NCBI RefSeq assembly: GCF_963662255.1
Contig: NW_026912141.1
Coordinates: forward strand, 196,001 to 260,000
From: Cinclus cinclus
Taxonomy: Eukaryota; Chordata; Aves; Passeriformes; Cinclidae
DNA: 64,000 nt
Reading direction: 5' to 3'
Position 1 is the first letter of the stretch. Each line of letters starts with the position of its first letter. Both the position numbers and the translations under genes were made by a program. This document shows positions 1 through 9,653 of the stretch, in pieces. A model generated the notes under the pieces. That model did not search any database. It was not told where the DNA came from and saw only the letters and a list, made by a program, of their open reading frames with translations.

Positions 1-125
1 AAAGCCAGGATCAGCGAGACAGCGTGCTAGGCTCTGTTTCACAGCACCTTGGAGAACACGCCCTTGAAGAATGCCGTCTCTGTTCCGCAAAAGCTCTGCC
101 ACAGTGAAGGTGGAAGAAGCAGCCT

Positions 126-133
126 GTGGCCAC
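126..133. other. 8-bp palindrome GTGGCCAC
   Basis: Perfect 8-base palindrome, present in every unit at the same phase. No function is implied; it lies in the region of ordinary CpG density. Confidence 0.6.
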
Positions 134-350
134 GGGCAGAGCTGGTCAACAGCTGCGCCTAACTTTCCCAAGCTGCGAGAGCATTCTCAGCCGAGTTCTG
201 CTTTGACAGAGCTATTGCTGAACTTTTGCAGTCCCGGAGGCTGCTGAAACCAAGGCTGTGTTCTGCCTCTTCATTCTTGCCTTCCTGTGCTCCAGCGAGA
301 AGTGAAGCTCTGGCACGGCATTCAGCTTTGCCGCCTCTCTGCACGGAAAG

Positions 351-368
351 CACTAGACAGAACTAGTG
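351..368. repeat. Inverted repeat CACTAG-6-CTAGTG
   Basis: Two 6-base arms (351-356 and 363-368) separated by ACAGAA, conserved in every unit. It could form a small hairpin in single-stranded DNA or RNA, but the arms are short and chance is a fair explanation. Confidence 0.5.
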
Positions 369-401
369 TGCTTCGTGCATGCTCTCTCCTCGCTTTTATG
401 G

Positions 402-427
402 TCACTGCTCTGCTTTTTGCTTGGCAG
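402..427 (+). other. Pyrimidine-rich tract ending in CAG (3' splice-site-like)
   Basis: A tract rich in C and T, including a T5 run, ends in TTGGCAG at 427. This resembles a eukaryotic 3' splice acceptor. A 5' donor-like GTGAGT lies at 1061-1066 of each unit. If transcribed from the plus strand, exons of 633 nt (428-1060) and introns of 746 nt could in principle repeat along the array. Neither site is proven, and no reading frame stays open through the hypothetical exon. Confidence 0.25.
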
Positions 428-465
428 CGTTCCAAGGCTCCACGGCATACCTCTTGCACAGCGAG

Positions 466-473
466 AGGTGGCC
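466..473 (+). other. AGGTGGCC motif, first copy
   Basis: AGGTGGCCG occurs here and again at 705-713, 239 bp apart. AGGTGGC is the core of the CTCF consensus, but the bases just upstream (GCGAG) do not match the preferred CCACN, so binding is doubtful. Both copies are kept across units except that 474 is G to A in units 31 and 36, just after the core. Confidence 0.25.
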
Positions 474-538
474 GGCGAGGAATACTTGCTGGCTTAAGTC
501 GTTCCATGCTCAAGGCATTCATCAGAGCAGCACAATGC

Positions 539-555
539 GGGAAAAGAGGGGGGAA
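539..555 (+). other. 17-nt purine tract with G6 run
   Basis: All-purine stretch with six consecutive G at 548-553. The homopolymer length is the same in every unit, which is notable because such runs usually gain or lose bases readily. There is only one G-run here, so it is not an intramolecular G-quadruplex motif. Confidence 0.7.
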
Positions 556-704
556 CATTGCAGGACAAATTTCTATGCTGGATCATGATTGTCTGCGAGA
601 CAGCTCTTCGCAGCGCGAGTATTTGGCCAGGCTGAAATCAGCGCCACGGGAAGCCAATCTGACAAGCGGAGTGCAACGAGCGCGGCGATATGGGGCCACT
701 TGGC

Positions 705-712
705 AGGTGGCC
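705..712 (+). other. AGGTGGCC motif, second copy
   Basis: Second occurrence of the 9-mer AGGTGGCCG, inside the CpG-rich core. Upstream bases (TTGGC) again do not match the CTCF consensus well. Confidence 0.25.
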
Positions 713-717
713 GAAGA

Positions 718-730
718 AAGATGGCTGCCC
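718..730 (+). other. YY1-like AAGATGGCTGCC in units with 722T
   Basis: Units carrying T at 722 read AAGATGGCTGCC, close to the YY1 consensus AAnATGGCGGC. Units with C at 722 read AAGACGGCTGCC and lose the ATGG core. The T allele is in units 1, 9, 16, 17, 21-26, 28, 32, 33, 36-neighbour 37, 40 and 46. A single-base difference therefore splits the array into two motif classes. Function is untested. Confidence 0.3.
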
Positions 731-923
731 CGCGAATGGGGTGCCAGAAGGCAAGTTTCAGCAGGGCGTTCCGGGCGAGCTTAATGTGTAGCCGCAGTTG
801 TTCTAGGCGAGATTGTAGCCGAGAAGCTTTCCGTCTCCATTCACGAGACAAGAAAAGCAGAACGCAATGGTCTAGAGGGTTGAGAAGAAAAGTGCTCGTA
901 GCGAGCTCGTTGCGGCAGAAGCG

Positions 924-945
924 AAAGCCAGGAGCAGCGTGCTCG
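924..945 (+). repeat. Internal sub-repeat related to the unit start
   Basis: Positions 922 onward (CGAAAGCCAGGAGCAGCG, then TGCT) match the sequence spanning the unit junction (CGAAAGCCAGGATCAGCG, then after an 8-base insertion TGCT). One mismatch and one 8-base indel separate them, about 456 bp apart. This suggests the 1,379-bp unit itself grew by internal duplication of shorter elements that have since diverged. Confidence 0.55.
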
Positions 946-1014
946 CTGCGAGAAGTAGACGGCGCTTCGCCTCCTTGGGAAGGAAATCGCGTCTGGGCAC
1001 GAACGGCAGCCAGC

Positions 1015-1041
1015 GAAGCTTCAGAACAGCAGGCTGTTCTG
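1015..1041. repeat. Palindrome plus 9-bp-arm inverted repeat
   Basis: GAAGCTTC (1015-1022) is a perfect 8-base palindrome. It shares its last base with a perfect inverted repeat whose 9-base arms are CAGAACAGC (1022-1030) and GCTGTTCTG (1033-1041), with a 2-base AG spacer. It is the strongest dyad I see in the unit, sits at the downstream edge of the CpG-rich core, and shows no variant in the units I scored. It could be a hairpin or a dimeric protein site. Half-sites AGAACA/TGTTCT resemble steroid-receptor half-sites but are 6 bp apart instead of 3. Confidence 0.75.
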
Positions 1042-1099
1042 CTCAGCGTACGAGCCTGAAGTGAGTGGCAAGGGCTAAGGGGACAGTTCCAAGGCATCT

Positions 1100-1115
1100 A
1101 GCTTTCCTGCTAGCA
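1100..1115 (+). repeat. Internal sub-repeat AGCTTTCCTGCTAGCA
   Basis: This segment resembles AGCTTCCTTGCTAGGA at 1291-1306, about 191 bp downstream, apart from a few changes. Along with the junction-related sub-repeat at 924, it hints at degenerate internal duplications. The 191-bp spacing is close to a nucleosome repeat, but one pair is weak evidence. Confidence 0.4.
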
Positions 1116-1379
1116 ATGCCATTTCTACCCTGCTGTGGAAAACATTGTCCTTTGCCCTTCTGCTCCGAGAGGCAGAGAGCACCTCGGCAGACGCAGTGCA
1201 GAGGGAAAGGACACAGTATCCGAGGGAGCGTGGCGCCGCTTAGGCGGGCAAAGCAGAAAGGTGCCGCCCGGCACTGGCTTTGACTCCCTGAGCTTCCTTG
1301 CTAGGACAGCAGCTGCCGAAAGCTGGCAACTAGGCTGCCAGAGTGCAGAATGTAGGCGGTCTGGCACGCCTGCTTGCCG

Positions 1380-2758
1380 AAAGCCAGGATCAGCGAGACA
1401 GCGTGCTAGGCTCTGTTTCACAGCACCTTGGAGAACACGCCCTTGAAGAATGCCGTCTCTGTTCCGCAAAAGCTCTGCCACAGTGAAGGTGGAAGAAGCA
1501 GCCTGTGGCCACGGGCAGAGCTGGTCAACAGCTGCGCCTAACTTTCCCAAGCTGCGAGAGCATTCTCAGCCGAGTTCTGCTTTGACAGAGCTATTGCTGA
1601 ACTTTTGCAGTCCCGGAGGCTGCTGAAACCAAGGCTGTGTTCTGCCTCTTCATTCTTGCCTTCCTGTGCTCCAGCGAGAAGTGAAGCTCTGGCACGGCAT
1701 TCAGCTTTGCCGCCTCTCTGCACGGAAAGCACTAGACAGAACTAGTGTGCTTCGTGCATGCTCTCTCCTCGCTTTTATGGTCACTGCTCTGCTTTTTGCT
1801 TGGCAGCGTTCCAAGGCTCCACGGCATACCTCTTGCACAGCGAGAGGTGGCCGGCGAGGAATACTTGCTGGCTTAAGTCGTTCCATGCTCAAGGCATTCA
1901 TCAGAGCAGCACAATGCGGGAAAAGAGGGGGGAACATTGCAGGACAAATTTCTATGCTGGATCATGATTGTCTGCGAGACAGCTCTCCGCAGCGCGAGTA
2001 TTTGGCCAGGCTGCAATCAGCGCCACGGGAAGCCAATCTGACAAGCGGAGTGCAACGAGCGCGGCGATATGGGGCCACTTGGCAGGTGGCCGAAGAAAGA
2101 CGGCTGCCCCGCGAATGTGGTGCCAGAAGGCAAGTTTCAGCAGGGCGTTCCGGACGAGCTTAATGTGTAGCCGCAGTTGTTCTAGGCGAGATTGTAGCCG
2201 AGAAGCTTTCCGTCTCCATTCACGAGACAAGAAAAGCAGAAAGCAATGGTCTAGAGGGTTGAGAAGAAAAGTGCTCGTAGCGAGCTCGTTGCGGCAGAAG
2301 CGAAAGCCAGGAGCAGCGTGCTCGCTGCGAGAAGTAGACGGCGCTTCGCCTCCTTGGGAAGGAAATCGCGTCTGGGCACGAACGGCAGCCAGCGAAGCTT
2401 CAGAACAGCAGGCTGTTCTGCTCAGCGTACGAGCCTGAAGTGAGTGGCAAGGGCTAAGGGGACAGTGCCAAGGCATCTAGCTTTCCTGCTAGCAATGCCA
2501 TTTCTACCCTGCTGTGGAAAACATTGTCCTTTGCCCTTCTGCTCCGAGAGGCAGAGAGCACCTCGGCAGACGCAGTGCAGAGGGAAAGGACACAGAATCC
2601 GAGGGAGCGTGGCGCCGCTTAGGCGGGCAAAGCAGAAAGGTGCCGCCCGGCACTGGCTTTGACTCCCTGAGCTTCCTTGCTAGGACAGCAGCTGCCGAAA
2701 GCTGGCAACTAGGCTGCCAGAGTGCAGAATGTAGGCGGTCTGGCACGCCTGCTTGCCG
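1380..2758 (+). repeat. Satellite unit 2
   Basis: Haplotype TGT-TC-CCACT-ATAC-GTGAC. It carries the linked set 775A, 863A, 1088G, 1217A that also marks units 29, 34 and 38, here joined to 635C. It differs from unit 1 at eight scored sites. Confidence 0.97.
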
Positions 2759-4137
2759 AAAGCCAGGATCAGCGAGACAGCGTGCTAGGCTCTGTTTCAC
2801 AGCACCTTGGAGAACACGCCCTTGAAGAATGCCGTCTCTGTTCCGCAAAAGCTCTGCCACAGTGAAGGTGGAAGAAGCAGCCTGTGGCCACGGGCAGAGC
2901 TGGTCAACAGCTGCGCCTAACTTTCCCAAGCTGCGAGAGCATTCTCAGCCGAGTTCTGCTTTGACAGAGCTATTGCTGAACTTTTGCAGCCCCGGAGGCT
3001 GCTGAAACCAAGGCTGTGTTCTGCCTCTTCATTCTTGCCTTCCTGTGCTCCAGCGAGAAGTGAAGCTCTGGCACGGCATTCAGCTTTGCCGCCTCTCTGC
3101 ACGGAAAGCACTAGACAGAACTAGTGTGCTTCGTGCATGCTCTCTCCTCGCTTTTATGGTCACTGCTCTGCTTTTTGCTTGGCAGCGTTCCAAGGCTCCA
3201 CGGCATACCTCTTGCACAGCGAGAGGTGGCCGGCGAGGAATACTTGCTGGCTTAAGTCGTTCCATGCTCAAGGCATTCATCAGAGCAGCACAATGCGGGA
3301 AAAGAGGGGGGAACATTGCAGGACAAATTTCTATGCTGGATCATGATTGTCTGCGAGACAGCTCTCCGCAGCGCGAGTATTTGGCCAGGCTGAAATCAGC
3401 GCCACGGGATGCCAATCTGACAAGCGGAGTGCAACGAGCGCGGCGATATGGGGCCACTTGGCAGGTGGCCGAAGAAAGACGGCTACCCCGCGAATGTGGT
3501 GCCAGAAGGCAAGTTTCAGCAGGGCGTTCCGGGCGAGCTTAATGTGTAGCCGCAGTTGTTCTAGGCGAGATTGTAGCCGAGAAGCTTTCCGTCTCCATTC
3601 ACGAGACAAGAAAAGCAGAACGCAATGGTCTAGAGGGTTGAGAAGAAAAGTGCTCGTAGCGAGCTCGTTGCGGCAGAAGCGAAAGCCAGGAGCAGCGTGC
3701 TCGCTGCGAGAAGTAGACGGCGCTTCGCCTCCTTGGGAAGGAAATCGCGTCTGGGCACGAACGGCAGCCAGCGAAGCTTCAGAACAGCAGGCTGTTCTGC
3801 TCAGCGTACGAGCCTGAAGTGAGTGGCAAGGGCTAAGGGGACAGTTCCAAGGCATCTAGCTTTCCTGCTAGCAATGCCATTTCTACCCTGCTGTGGAAAA
3901 CATTGTCCTTTGCCCTTCTGCTCCGAGAGGCAGAGAGCACCTCGGCAGACGCAGTGCAGAGGGAAAGGACACAGAATCCGAGGGAGCGTGGCGCCGCTTA
4001 GGCGGGCAAAGCAGAAAGGTGCCGCCCGGCACTGGCTTTGACTCCCTGAGCTTCCTTGCTAGGACAGCAGCTGCTGAAAGCTGGCAACTAGGCTGCCAGA
4101 GTGCAGAATGTAGGCGGTCTGGCACGCCTGCTTGCCG
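2759..4137 (+). repeat. Satellite unit 3
   Basis: Haplotype TGT-CC-CATCT-GTCC-TTGAC, with private changes 727A and 1317T. Its closest relative at the scored sites is unit 39, 36 units away (sharing 652T with 722C and 1217A). Confidence 0.97.
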
Positions 4138-5516
4138 AAAGCCAGGATCAGCGAGACAGCGTGCTAGGCTCTGTTTCACAGCACCTTGGAGAACACGCCC
4201 TTGAAGAATGCCGTCTCTGCTCCGCAAAAGCTCTGCCACAGTGAAGGTGGAAGAAGCAGCCTGTGGCCACGGGCAGAGCTGGTCAACAGCTGCGCCTAAC
4301 TTTCCCAAGCTGCGAGAGCATTCTCAGCCGAGTTCTGCTTTGACAGAGCTATTGCTGAACTTTTGCAGTCCCGGAGGCTGCTGAAACCAAGGCTGTGTTC
4401 TGCCTCTTCATTCTTGCCTTCCTGTGCTCCAGCGAGAAGTGAAGCTCTGGCACGGCATTCAGCTTTGCCGCCTCTCTGCACGGAAAGCACTAGACAGAAC
4501 TAGTGTGCTTCGTGCATGCTCTCTCCTCGCTTTTATGGTCACTGCTCTGCTTTTTGCTTGGCAGCGTTCCAAGGGTCCACGGCATACCTCTTGCACAGCG
4601 AGAGGTGGCCGGCGAGGAATACTTGCTGGCTTAAGTCGTTCCATGCTCAAGGCATTCATCAGAGCAGCACAATGCGGGAAAAGAGGGGGGAACATTGCAG
4701 GACAAATTTCTATGCTGGATCATGATTGTCTGCGAGACAGCTCTCCGCAGCGCGAGTATTTGGCCAGGCTGCAATCAGCGCCACGGGAAGCCAATCTGAC
4801 AAGCGGAGTGCAACGAGCGCGGCGATATGGGGCCACTTGGCAGGTGGCCGAAGAAAGACGGCTGCCCCGCGAATGTGGTGCCAGAAGGCAAGTTTCAGCA
4901 GGGCGTTCCGGGCGAGCTTAATGTGTAGCCGCAGCTGTTCTAGGCGAGATTGTAGCCGAGAAGCTTTCCGTCTCCATTCACGAGACAAGAAAAGCAGAAC
5001 GCAATGGTCTAGAGGGTTGAGAAGAAAAGTGCTCGTAGCGAGCTCGTTGCGGCAGAAGCGAAAGCCAGGAGCAGCGTGCTCGCTGCGAGAAGTAGACGGC
5101 GCTTCGCCTCCTTGGGAAGGAAATCGCGTCTGGGCACGAACGGCAGCCAGCGAAGCTTCAGAACAGCAGGCTGTTCTGCTCAGCGTACGAGCCTGAAGTG
5201 AGTGGCAAGGGCTAAGGGGACAGTTCCAAGGCATCTAGCTTTCCTGCTAGCAATGCCATTTCTACCCTGCCGTGGAAAACATTGTCCTTTGCCCTTCTGC
5301 TCCGAGAGGCACAGAGCACCTCGGCAGACGCAGTGCAGAGGGAAAGGACACAGTATCCGAGGGAGCGTGGCGCCGCTTAGGCGGGCAAAGCAGAAAGGTG
5401 CCGCCCGGCACTGGCTTTGACTCCCTGAGCTTCCTTGCTAGGACAGCAGCTGCCGAAAGCTGGCAACTAGGCTGCCAGAGTGCAGAATGTAGGCGGTCTG
5501 GCACGCCTGCTTGCCG
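4138..5516 (+). repeat. Satellite unit 4
   Basis: Haplotype TGC-TG-CCACT-GCCC-TCCTC. It carries the uncommon 83C, shared with units 16, 40, 45 and 47. From position 232 on it matches unit 10. Confidence 0.97.
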
Positions 5517-6895
5517 AAAGCCAGGATCAGCGAGACAGCGTGCTAGGCTCTGTTTCACAGCACCTTGGAGAACACGCCCTTGAAGAATGCCCTCTCTGTT
5601 CCGCAAAAGCTCTGCCACAGTGAAGGTGGAAGAAGCAGCCTGTGGCCACGGGCAGAGCTGGTCAACAGCTGCGCCTAACTTTCCCAAGCTGCGAGAGCAT
5701 TCTCAGCCGAGTTCTGCTTTGACAGAGCTATTGCTGAACTTTTGCAGCCCCGGAGGCTGCTGAAACCAAGGCTGTGTTCTGCCTCTTCATTCTTGCCTTC
5801 CTGTGCTCCAGCGAGAAGTGAAGCTCTGGCACGGCATTCAGCTTTGCCGCCTCTCTGCACGGAAAGCACTAGACAGAACTAGTGTGCTTCGTGCATGCTC
5901 TCTCCTCGCTTTTATGGTCACTGCTCTGCTTTTTGCTTGGCAGCGTTCCAAGGCTCCACGGCATACCTCTTGCACAGCGAGAGGTGGCCGGCGAGGAATA
6001 CTTGCTGGCTTAAGTCGTTCCATGCTCAAGGCATTCATCAGAGCAGCACAATGCGGGAAAAGAGGGGGGAACATTGCAGGACAAATTTCTATGCTGGATC
6101 ATGATTGTCTGCGAGACAGCTCTCCGCAGCGCGAGTATTTGGCCAGGCTGAAATCAGCGCCACGGGAAGCCAATCTGACAAGCGGAGTGCAACGAGCGCG
6201 GCGATATGGGGCCACTTGGCAGGTGGCCGAAGAAAGACGGCTGCCCCGCGAATGTGGTGCCAGAAGGCAAGTTTCAGCAGGGCGTTCCGGGCGAGCTTAA
6301 TGTGTAGCCGCAGCTGTTCTAGGCGAGATTGTAGCCGAGAAGCTTTCCGTCTCCATTCACGAGACAAGAAAAGCAGAACGCAATGGTCTAGAGGGTTGAG
6401 AAGAAAAGTGCTCGTAGCGAGCTCGTTGCGGCAGAAGCGAAAGCCAGGAGCAGCGTGCTCGCTGCGAGAAGTAGACGGCGCTTCGCCTCCTTGGGAAGGA
6501 AATCGCGTCTGGGCACGAACGGCAGCCAGCGAAGCTTCAGAACAGCAGGCTGTTCTGCTCAGCGTACGAGCCTGAAGTGAGTGGCAAGGGCTAAGGGGAC
6601 AGTTCCAAGGCATCTAGCTTTCCTGCTAGCAATGCCATTTCTACCCTGCTGTGGAAAACATTGTCCTTTGCCCTTCTGCTCCGAGAGGCAGAGAGCACCT
6701 CGGCAGACGCAGTGCAGAGGGAAAGGACACAGTATCCGAGGGAGCGTGGCGCCGCTTAGGCGGGCAAAGCAGAAAGGTGCCGCCCGGCACTGGCTTTGAC
6801 TCCCTGAGCTTCCTTGCTAGGACAGCAGCTGCCGAAAGCTGGCAACTAGGCTGCCAGAGTGCAGAATGTAGGCGGTCTGGCACGCCTGCTTGCCG
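5517..6895 (+). repeat. Satellite unit 5
   Basis: Haplotype TCT-CC-CAACT-GCCC-TTGTC, identical at scored sites to units 11, 13 and 14. This is the commonest type of the first 20 kb. Confidence 0.97.
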
Positions 6896-8274
6896 AAAGC
6901 CAGGATCAGCGAGACAGCGTGCTAGGCTCTGTTTCACAGCACCTTGGAGAACACGCCCTTGAAGAATGCCCTCTCTGTTCCGCAAAAGCTCTGCCACAGT
7001 GAAGGTGGAAGAAGCAGCCTGTGGCCACGGGCAGAGCTGGTCAACAGCTGCGCCTAACTTTCCCAAGCTGCGAGAGCATTCTCAGCCGAGTTCTGCTTTG
7101 ACAGAGCTATTGCTGAACTTTTGCAGCCCCGGAGGCTGCTGAAACCAAGGCTGTGTTCTGCCTCTTCATTCTTGCCTTCCTGTGCTCCAGCGAGAAGTGA
7201 AGCTCTGGCACGGCATTCAGCTTTGCCGCCTCTCTGCACGGAAAGCACTAGACAGAACTAGTGTGCTTCGTGCATGCTCTCTCCTCGCTTTTATGGTCAC
7301 TGCTCTGCTTTTTGCTTGGCAGCGTTCCAAGGCTCCACGGCATACCTCTTGCACAGCGAGAGGTGGCCGGCGAGGAATACTTGCTGGCTTAAGTCGTTCC
7401 ATGCTCAAGGCATTCATCAGAGCAGCACAATGCGGGAAAAGAGGGGGGAACATTGCAGGACAAATTTCTATGCTGGATCATGATTGTCTGCGAGACAGCT
7501 CTCCGCAGCGCGAGTATTTGGCCAGGCTGCAATCAGCGCCACGGGAAGCCAATCTGACAAGCGGAGTGCAACGAGCGCGGCGATATGGGGCCACTTGGCA
7601 GGTGGCCGAAGAAAGACGGCTGCCCCGCGAATGTGGTGCCAGAAGGCAAGTTTCAGCAGGGCGTTCCGGGCGAGCTTAATGTGTAGCCGCAGTTGTTCTA
7701 GGCGAGATTGTAGCCGAGAAGCTTTCCGTCTCCATTCACGAGACAAGAAAAGCAGAACGCAATGGTCTAGAGGGTTGAGAAGAAAAGTGCTCGTAGCGAG
7801 CTCGTTGCGGCAGAAGCGAAAGCCAGGAGCAGCGTGCTCGCTGCGAGAAGTAGACGGCGCTTCGCCTCCTTGGGAAGGAAATCGCGTCTGGGCACGAACG
7901 GCAGCCAGCGAAGCTTCAGAACAGCAGGCTGTTCTGCTCAGCGTACGAGCCTGAAGTGAGTGGCAAGGGCTAAGGGGACAGTTCCAAGGCATCTAGCTTT
8001 CCTGCTAGCAATGCCATTTCTACCCTGCTGTGGAAAACATTGTCCTTTGCCCTTCTGCTCCGAGAGGCAGAGAGCACCTCGGCAGACGCAGTGCAGAGGG
8101 AAAGGACACAGTATCCGAGGGAGCGTGGCGCCGCTTAGGCGGGCAAAGCAGAAAGGTGCCGCCCGGCACTGGCTTTGACTCCCTGAGCTTCCTTGCTAGG
8201 ACAGCAGCTGCCGAAAGCTGGCAACTAGGCTGCCAGAGTGCAGAATGTAGGCGGTCTGGCACGCCTGCTTGCCG
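6896..8274 (+). repeat. Satellite unit 6
   Basis: Haplotype TCT-CC-CCACT-GTCC-TTGTC. It matches unit 18 everywhere scored except 438 (C here, G there), so a duplicated block shared with units 18-22 appears to start after 438 of this unit. Confidence 0.97.
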
Positions 8275-9653
8275 AAAGCCAGGATCAGCGAGACAGCGTG
8301 CTAGGCTCTGTTTCACAGCACCTTGGAGAACACGCCCTTGAAGAATGCCCTCTCTGTTCCGCAAAAGCTCTGCCACAGTGAAGGTGGAAGAAGCAGCCTG
8401 TGGCCACGGGCAGAGCTGGTCAACAGCTGCGCCTAACTTTCCCAAGCTGCGAGAGCATTCTCAGCCGAGTTCTGCTTTGACAGAGCTATTGCTGAACTTT
8501 TGCAGCCCCGGAGGCTGCTGAAACCAAGGCTGTGTTCTGCCTCTTCATTCTTGCCTTCCTGTGCTCCAGCGAGAAGTGAAGCTCTGGCACGGCATTCAGC
8601 TTTGCCGCCTCTCTGCACGGAAAGCACTAGACAGAACTAGTGTGCTTCGTGCATGCTCTCTCCTCGCTTTTATGGTCACTGCTCTGCTTTTTGCTTGGCA
8701 GCGTTCCAAGGCTCCACGGCATACCTCTTGCACAGCGAGAGGTGGCCGGCGAGGAATACTTGCTGGCTTAAGTCGTTCCATGCTCAAGGCATTCATCAGA
8801 GCAGCACAATGCGGGAAAAGAGGGGGGAACATTGCAGGACAAATTTCTATGCTGGATCATGATTGTCTGCGAGACAGCTCTCCGCAGCGCGAGTATTTGG
8901 CCAGGCTGAAATCAGCGCCACGGGAAGCCAATCTGACAAGCGGAGTGCAACGAGCGCGGCGATATGGGGCCACTTGGCAGGTGGCCGAAGAAAGACGGCT
9001 GCCCCGCGAATGTGGTGCCAGAAGGCAAGTTTCAGCAGGGCGTTCCGGGCGAGCTTAATGTGTAGCCGCAGCTGTTCTAGGCGAGATTGTAGCCGAGAAG
9101 CTTTCCGTCTCCATTCACGAGACAAGAAAAGCAGAAAGCAATGGTCTAGAGGGTTGAGAAGAAAAGTGCTCGTAGCGAGCTCGTTGCGGCAGAAGCGAAA
9201 GCCAGGAGCAGCGTGCTCGCTGCGAGAAGTAGACGGCGCTTCGCCTCCTTGGGAAGGAAATCGCGTCTGGGCACGAACGGCAGCCAGCGAAGCTTCAGAA
9301 CAGCAGGCTGTTCTGCTCAGCGTACGAGCCTGAAGTGAGTGGCAAGGGCTAAGGGGACAGTTCCAAGGCATCTAGCTTTCCTGCTAGCAATGCCATTTCT
9401 ACCCTGCTGTGGAAAACATTGTCCTTTGCCCTTCTGCTCCGAGAGGCAGAGAGCACCTCGGCAGACGCAGTGCAGAGGGAAAGGACACAGTATCCGAGGG
9501 AGCGTGGCGCCGCTTAGGCGGGCAAAGCAGAAAGGTGCCGCCCGGCACTGGCTTTGACTCCCTGAGCTTCCTTGCTAGGACAGCAGCTGCCGAAAGCTGG
9601 CAACTAGGCTGCCAGAGTGCAGAATGTAGGCGGTCTGGCACGCCTGCTTGCCG
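8275..9653 (+). repeat. Satellite unit 7
   Basis: Haplotype TCT-CC-CAACT-GCAC-TTGTC, the same as units 15 and 19. It differs from unit 5 only at 863. Confidence 0.97.

Larger units (their letters stand above)
601..1020. other. CpG-rich core of the unit
   Basis: By hand count this 420-bp stretch holds about 38 CpG and 247 G+C (about 59%), an observed/expected CpG ratio near 1. Positions 1-240 hold about 10 CpG at 55% GC, a ratio near 0.5. The core meets the usual CpG-island criteria, and the same phase recurs in every unit, so the array is a train of about 46 island-like segments every 1,379 bp. CpG-rich cores are known in vertebrate macrosatellites such as D4Z4 and DXZ4; relationship to those is not claimed. 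A few CpGs vary between units (722, 863, 949). Confidence 0.7.
1..1379 (+). repeat. Satellite unit 1 (reference unit)
   Basis: Haplotype TGT-TC-TAATG-GTCC-TTGTC. This unit is used for all internal coordinates below. It belongs to the class carrying 608T, 722T and 739G, which otherwise dominates units 16-17, 22-26, 28 and 33, so it looks related to the middle of the array rather than to its immediate neighbour, unit 2. Confidence 0.97.

Noticed and set aside
159..353. 64- and 78-codon minus-strand frames (159-353, 322-558) and a 69-codon plus-strand frame (379-588)
   Set aside because: Short, overlapping and without similarity to known proteins; expected by chance in a stop-poor repeat.
391..400. 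Minus-strand CATAAAAG as a TATA box
   Set aside because: A single weak match with no supporting initiator or transcript evidence.
287..784. 165-codon plus-strand open frame repeated in every unit
   Set aside because: Of 12 variable positions inside it, 9 change the amino acid or create a stop and 3 are silent, which is the neutral proportion. Units 32 and 37 have a premature TAG. It overlaps frames on the other strand and resembles no family I know.
964..981. Possible CENP-B box beginning CTTCG
   Set aside because: Only the TTCG start fits. The invariant A and CGGG of the core consensus are absent, and no better match was found on either strand.
1023..1040. Glucocorticoid/androgen receptor element from AGAACA and TGTTCT
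   Set aside because: Half-sites are separated by 6 bp; the receptor dimer requires 3 bp.
589..1059. 156-codon plus-strand open frame, rich in Arg and Ser
   Set aside because: The composition follows from the GC- and CpG-rich core. No family recognised, and it overlaps two other frames.
573..1097. 174-codon minus-strand open frame, the longest in the unit
   Set aside because: It lies almost exactly antisense to the 156-codon plus-strand frame (589-1059). About 15 of its 17 variable positions change the residue. No domain, signal peptide or recognisable motif.
1125..1550. 141-codon minus-strand frame crossing the unit junction, with the 103- and 72-codon plus-strand frames under it
   Set aside because: Mutual overlap on both strands, freely varying residues and no recognisable domain.
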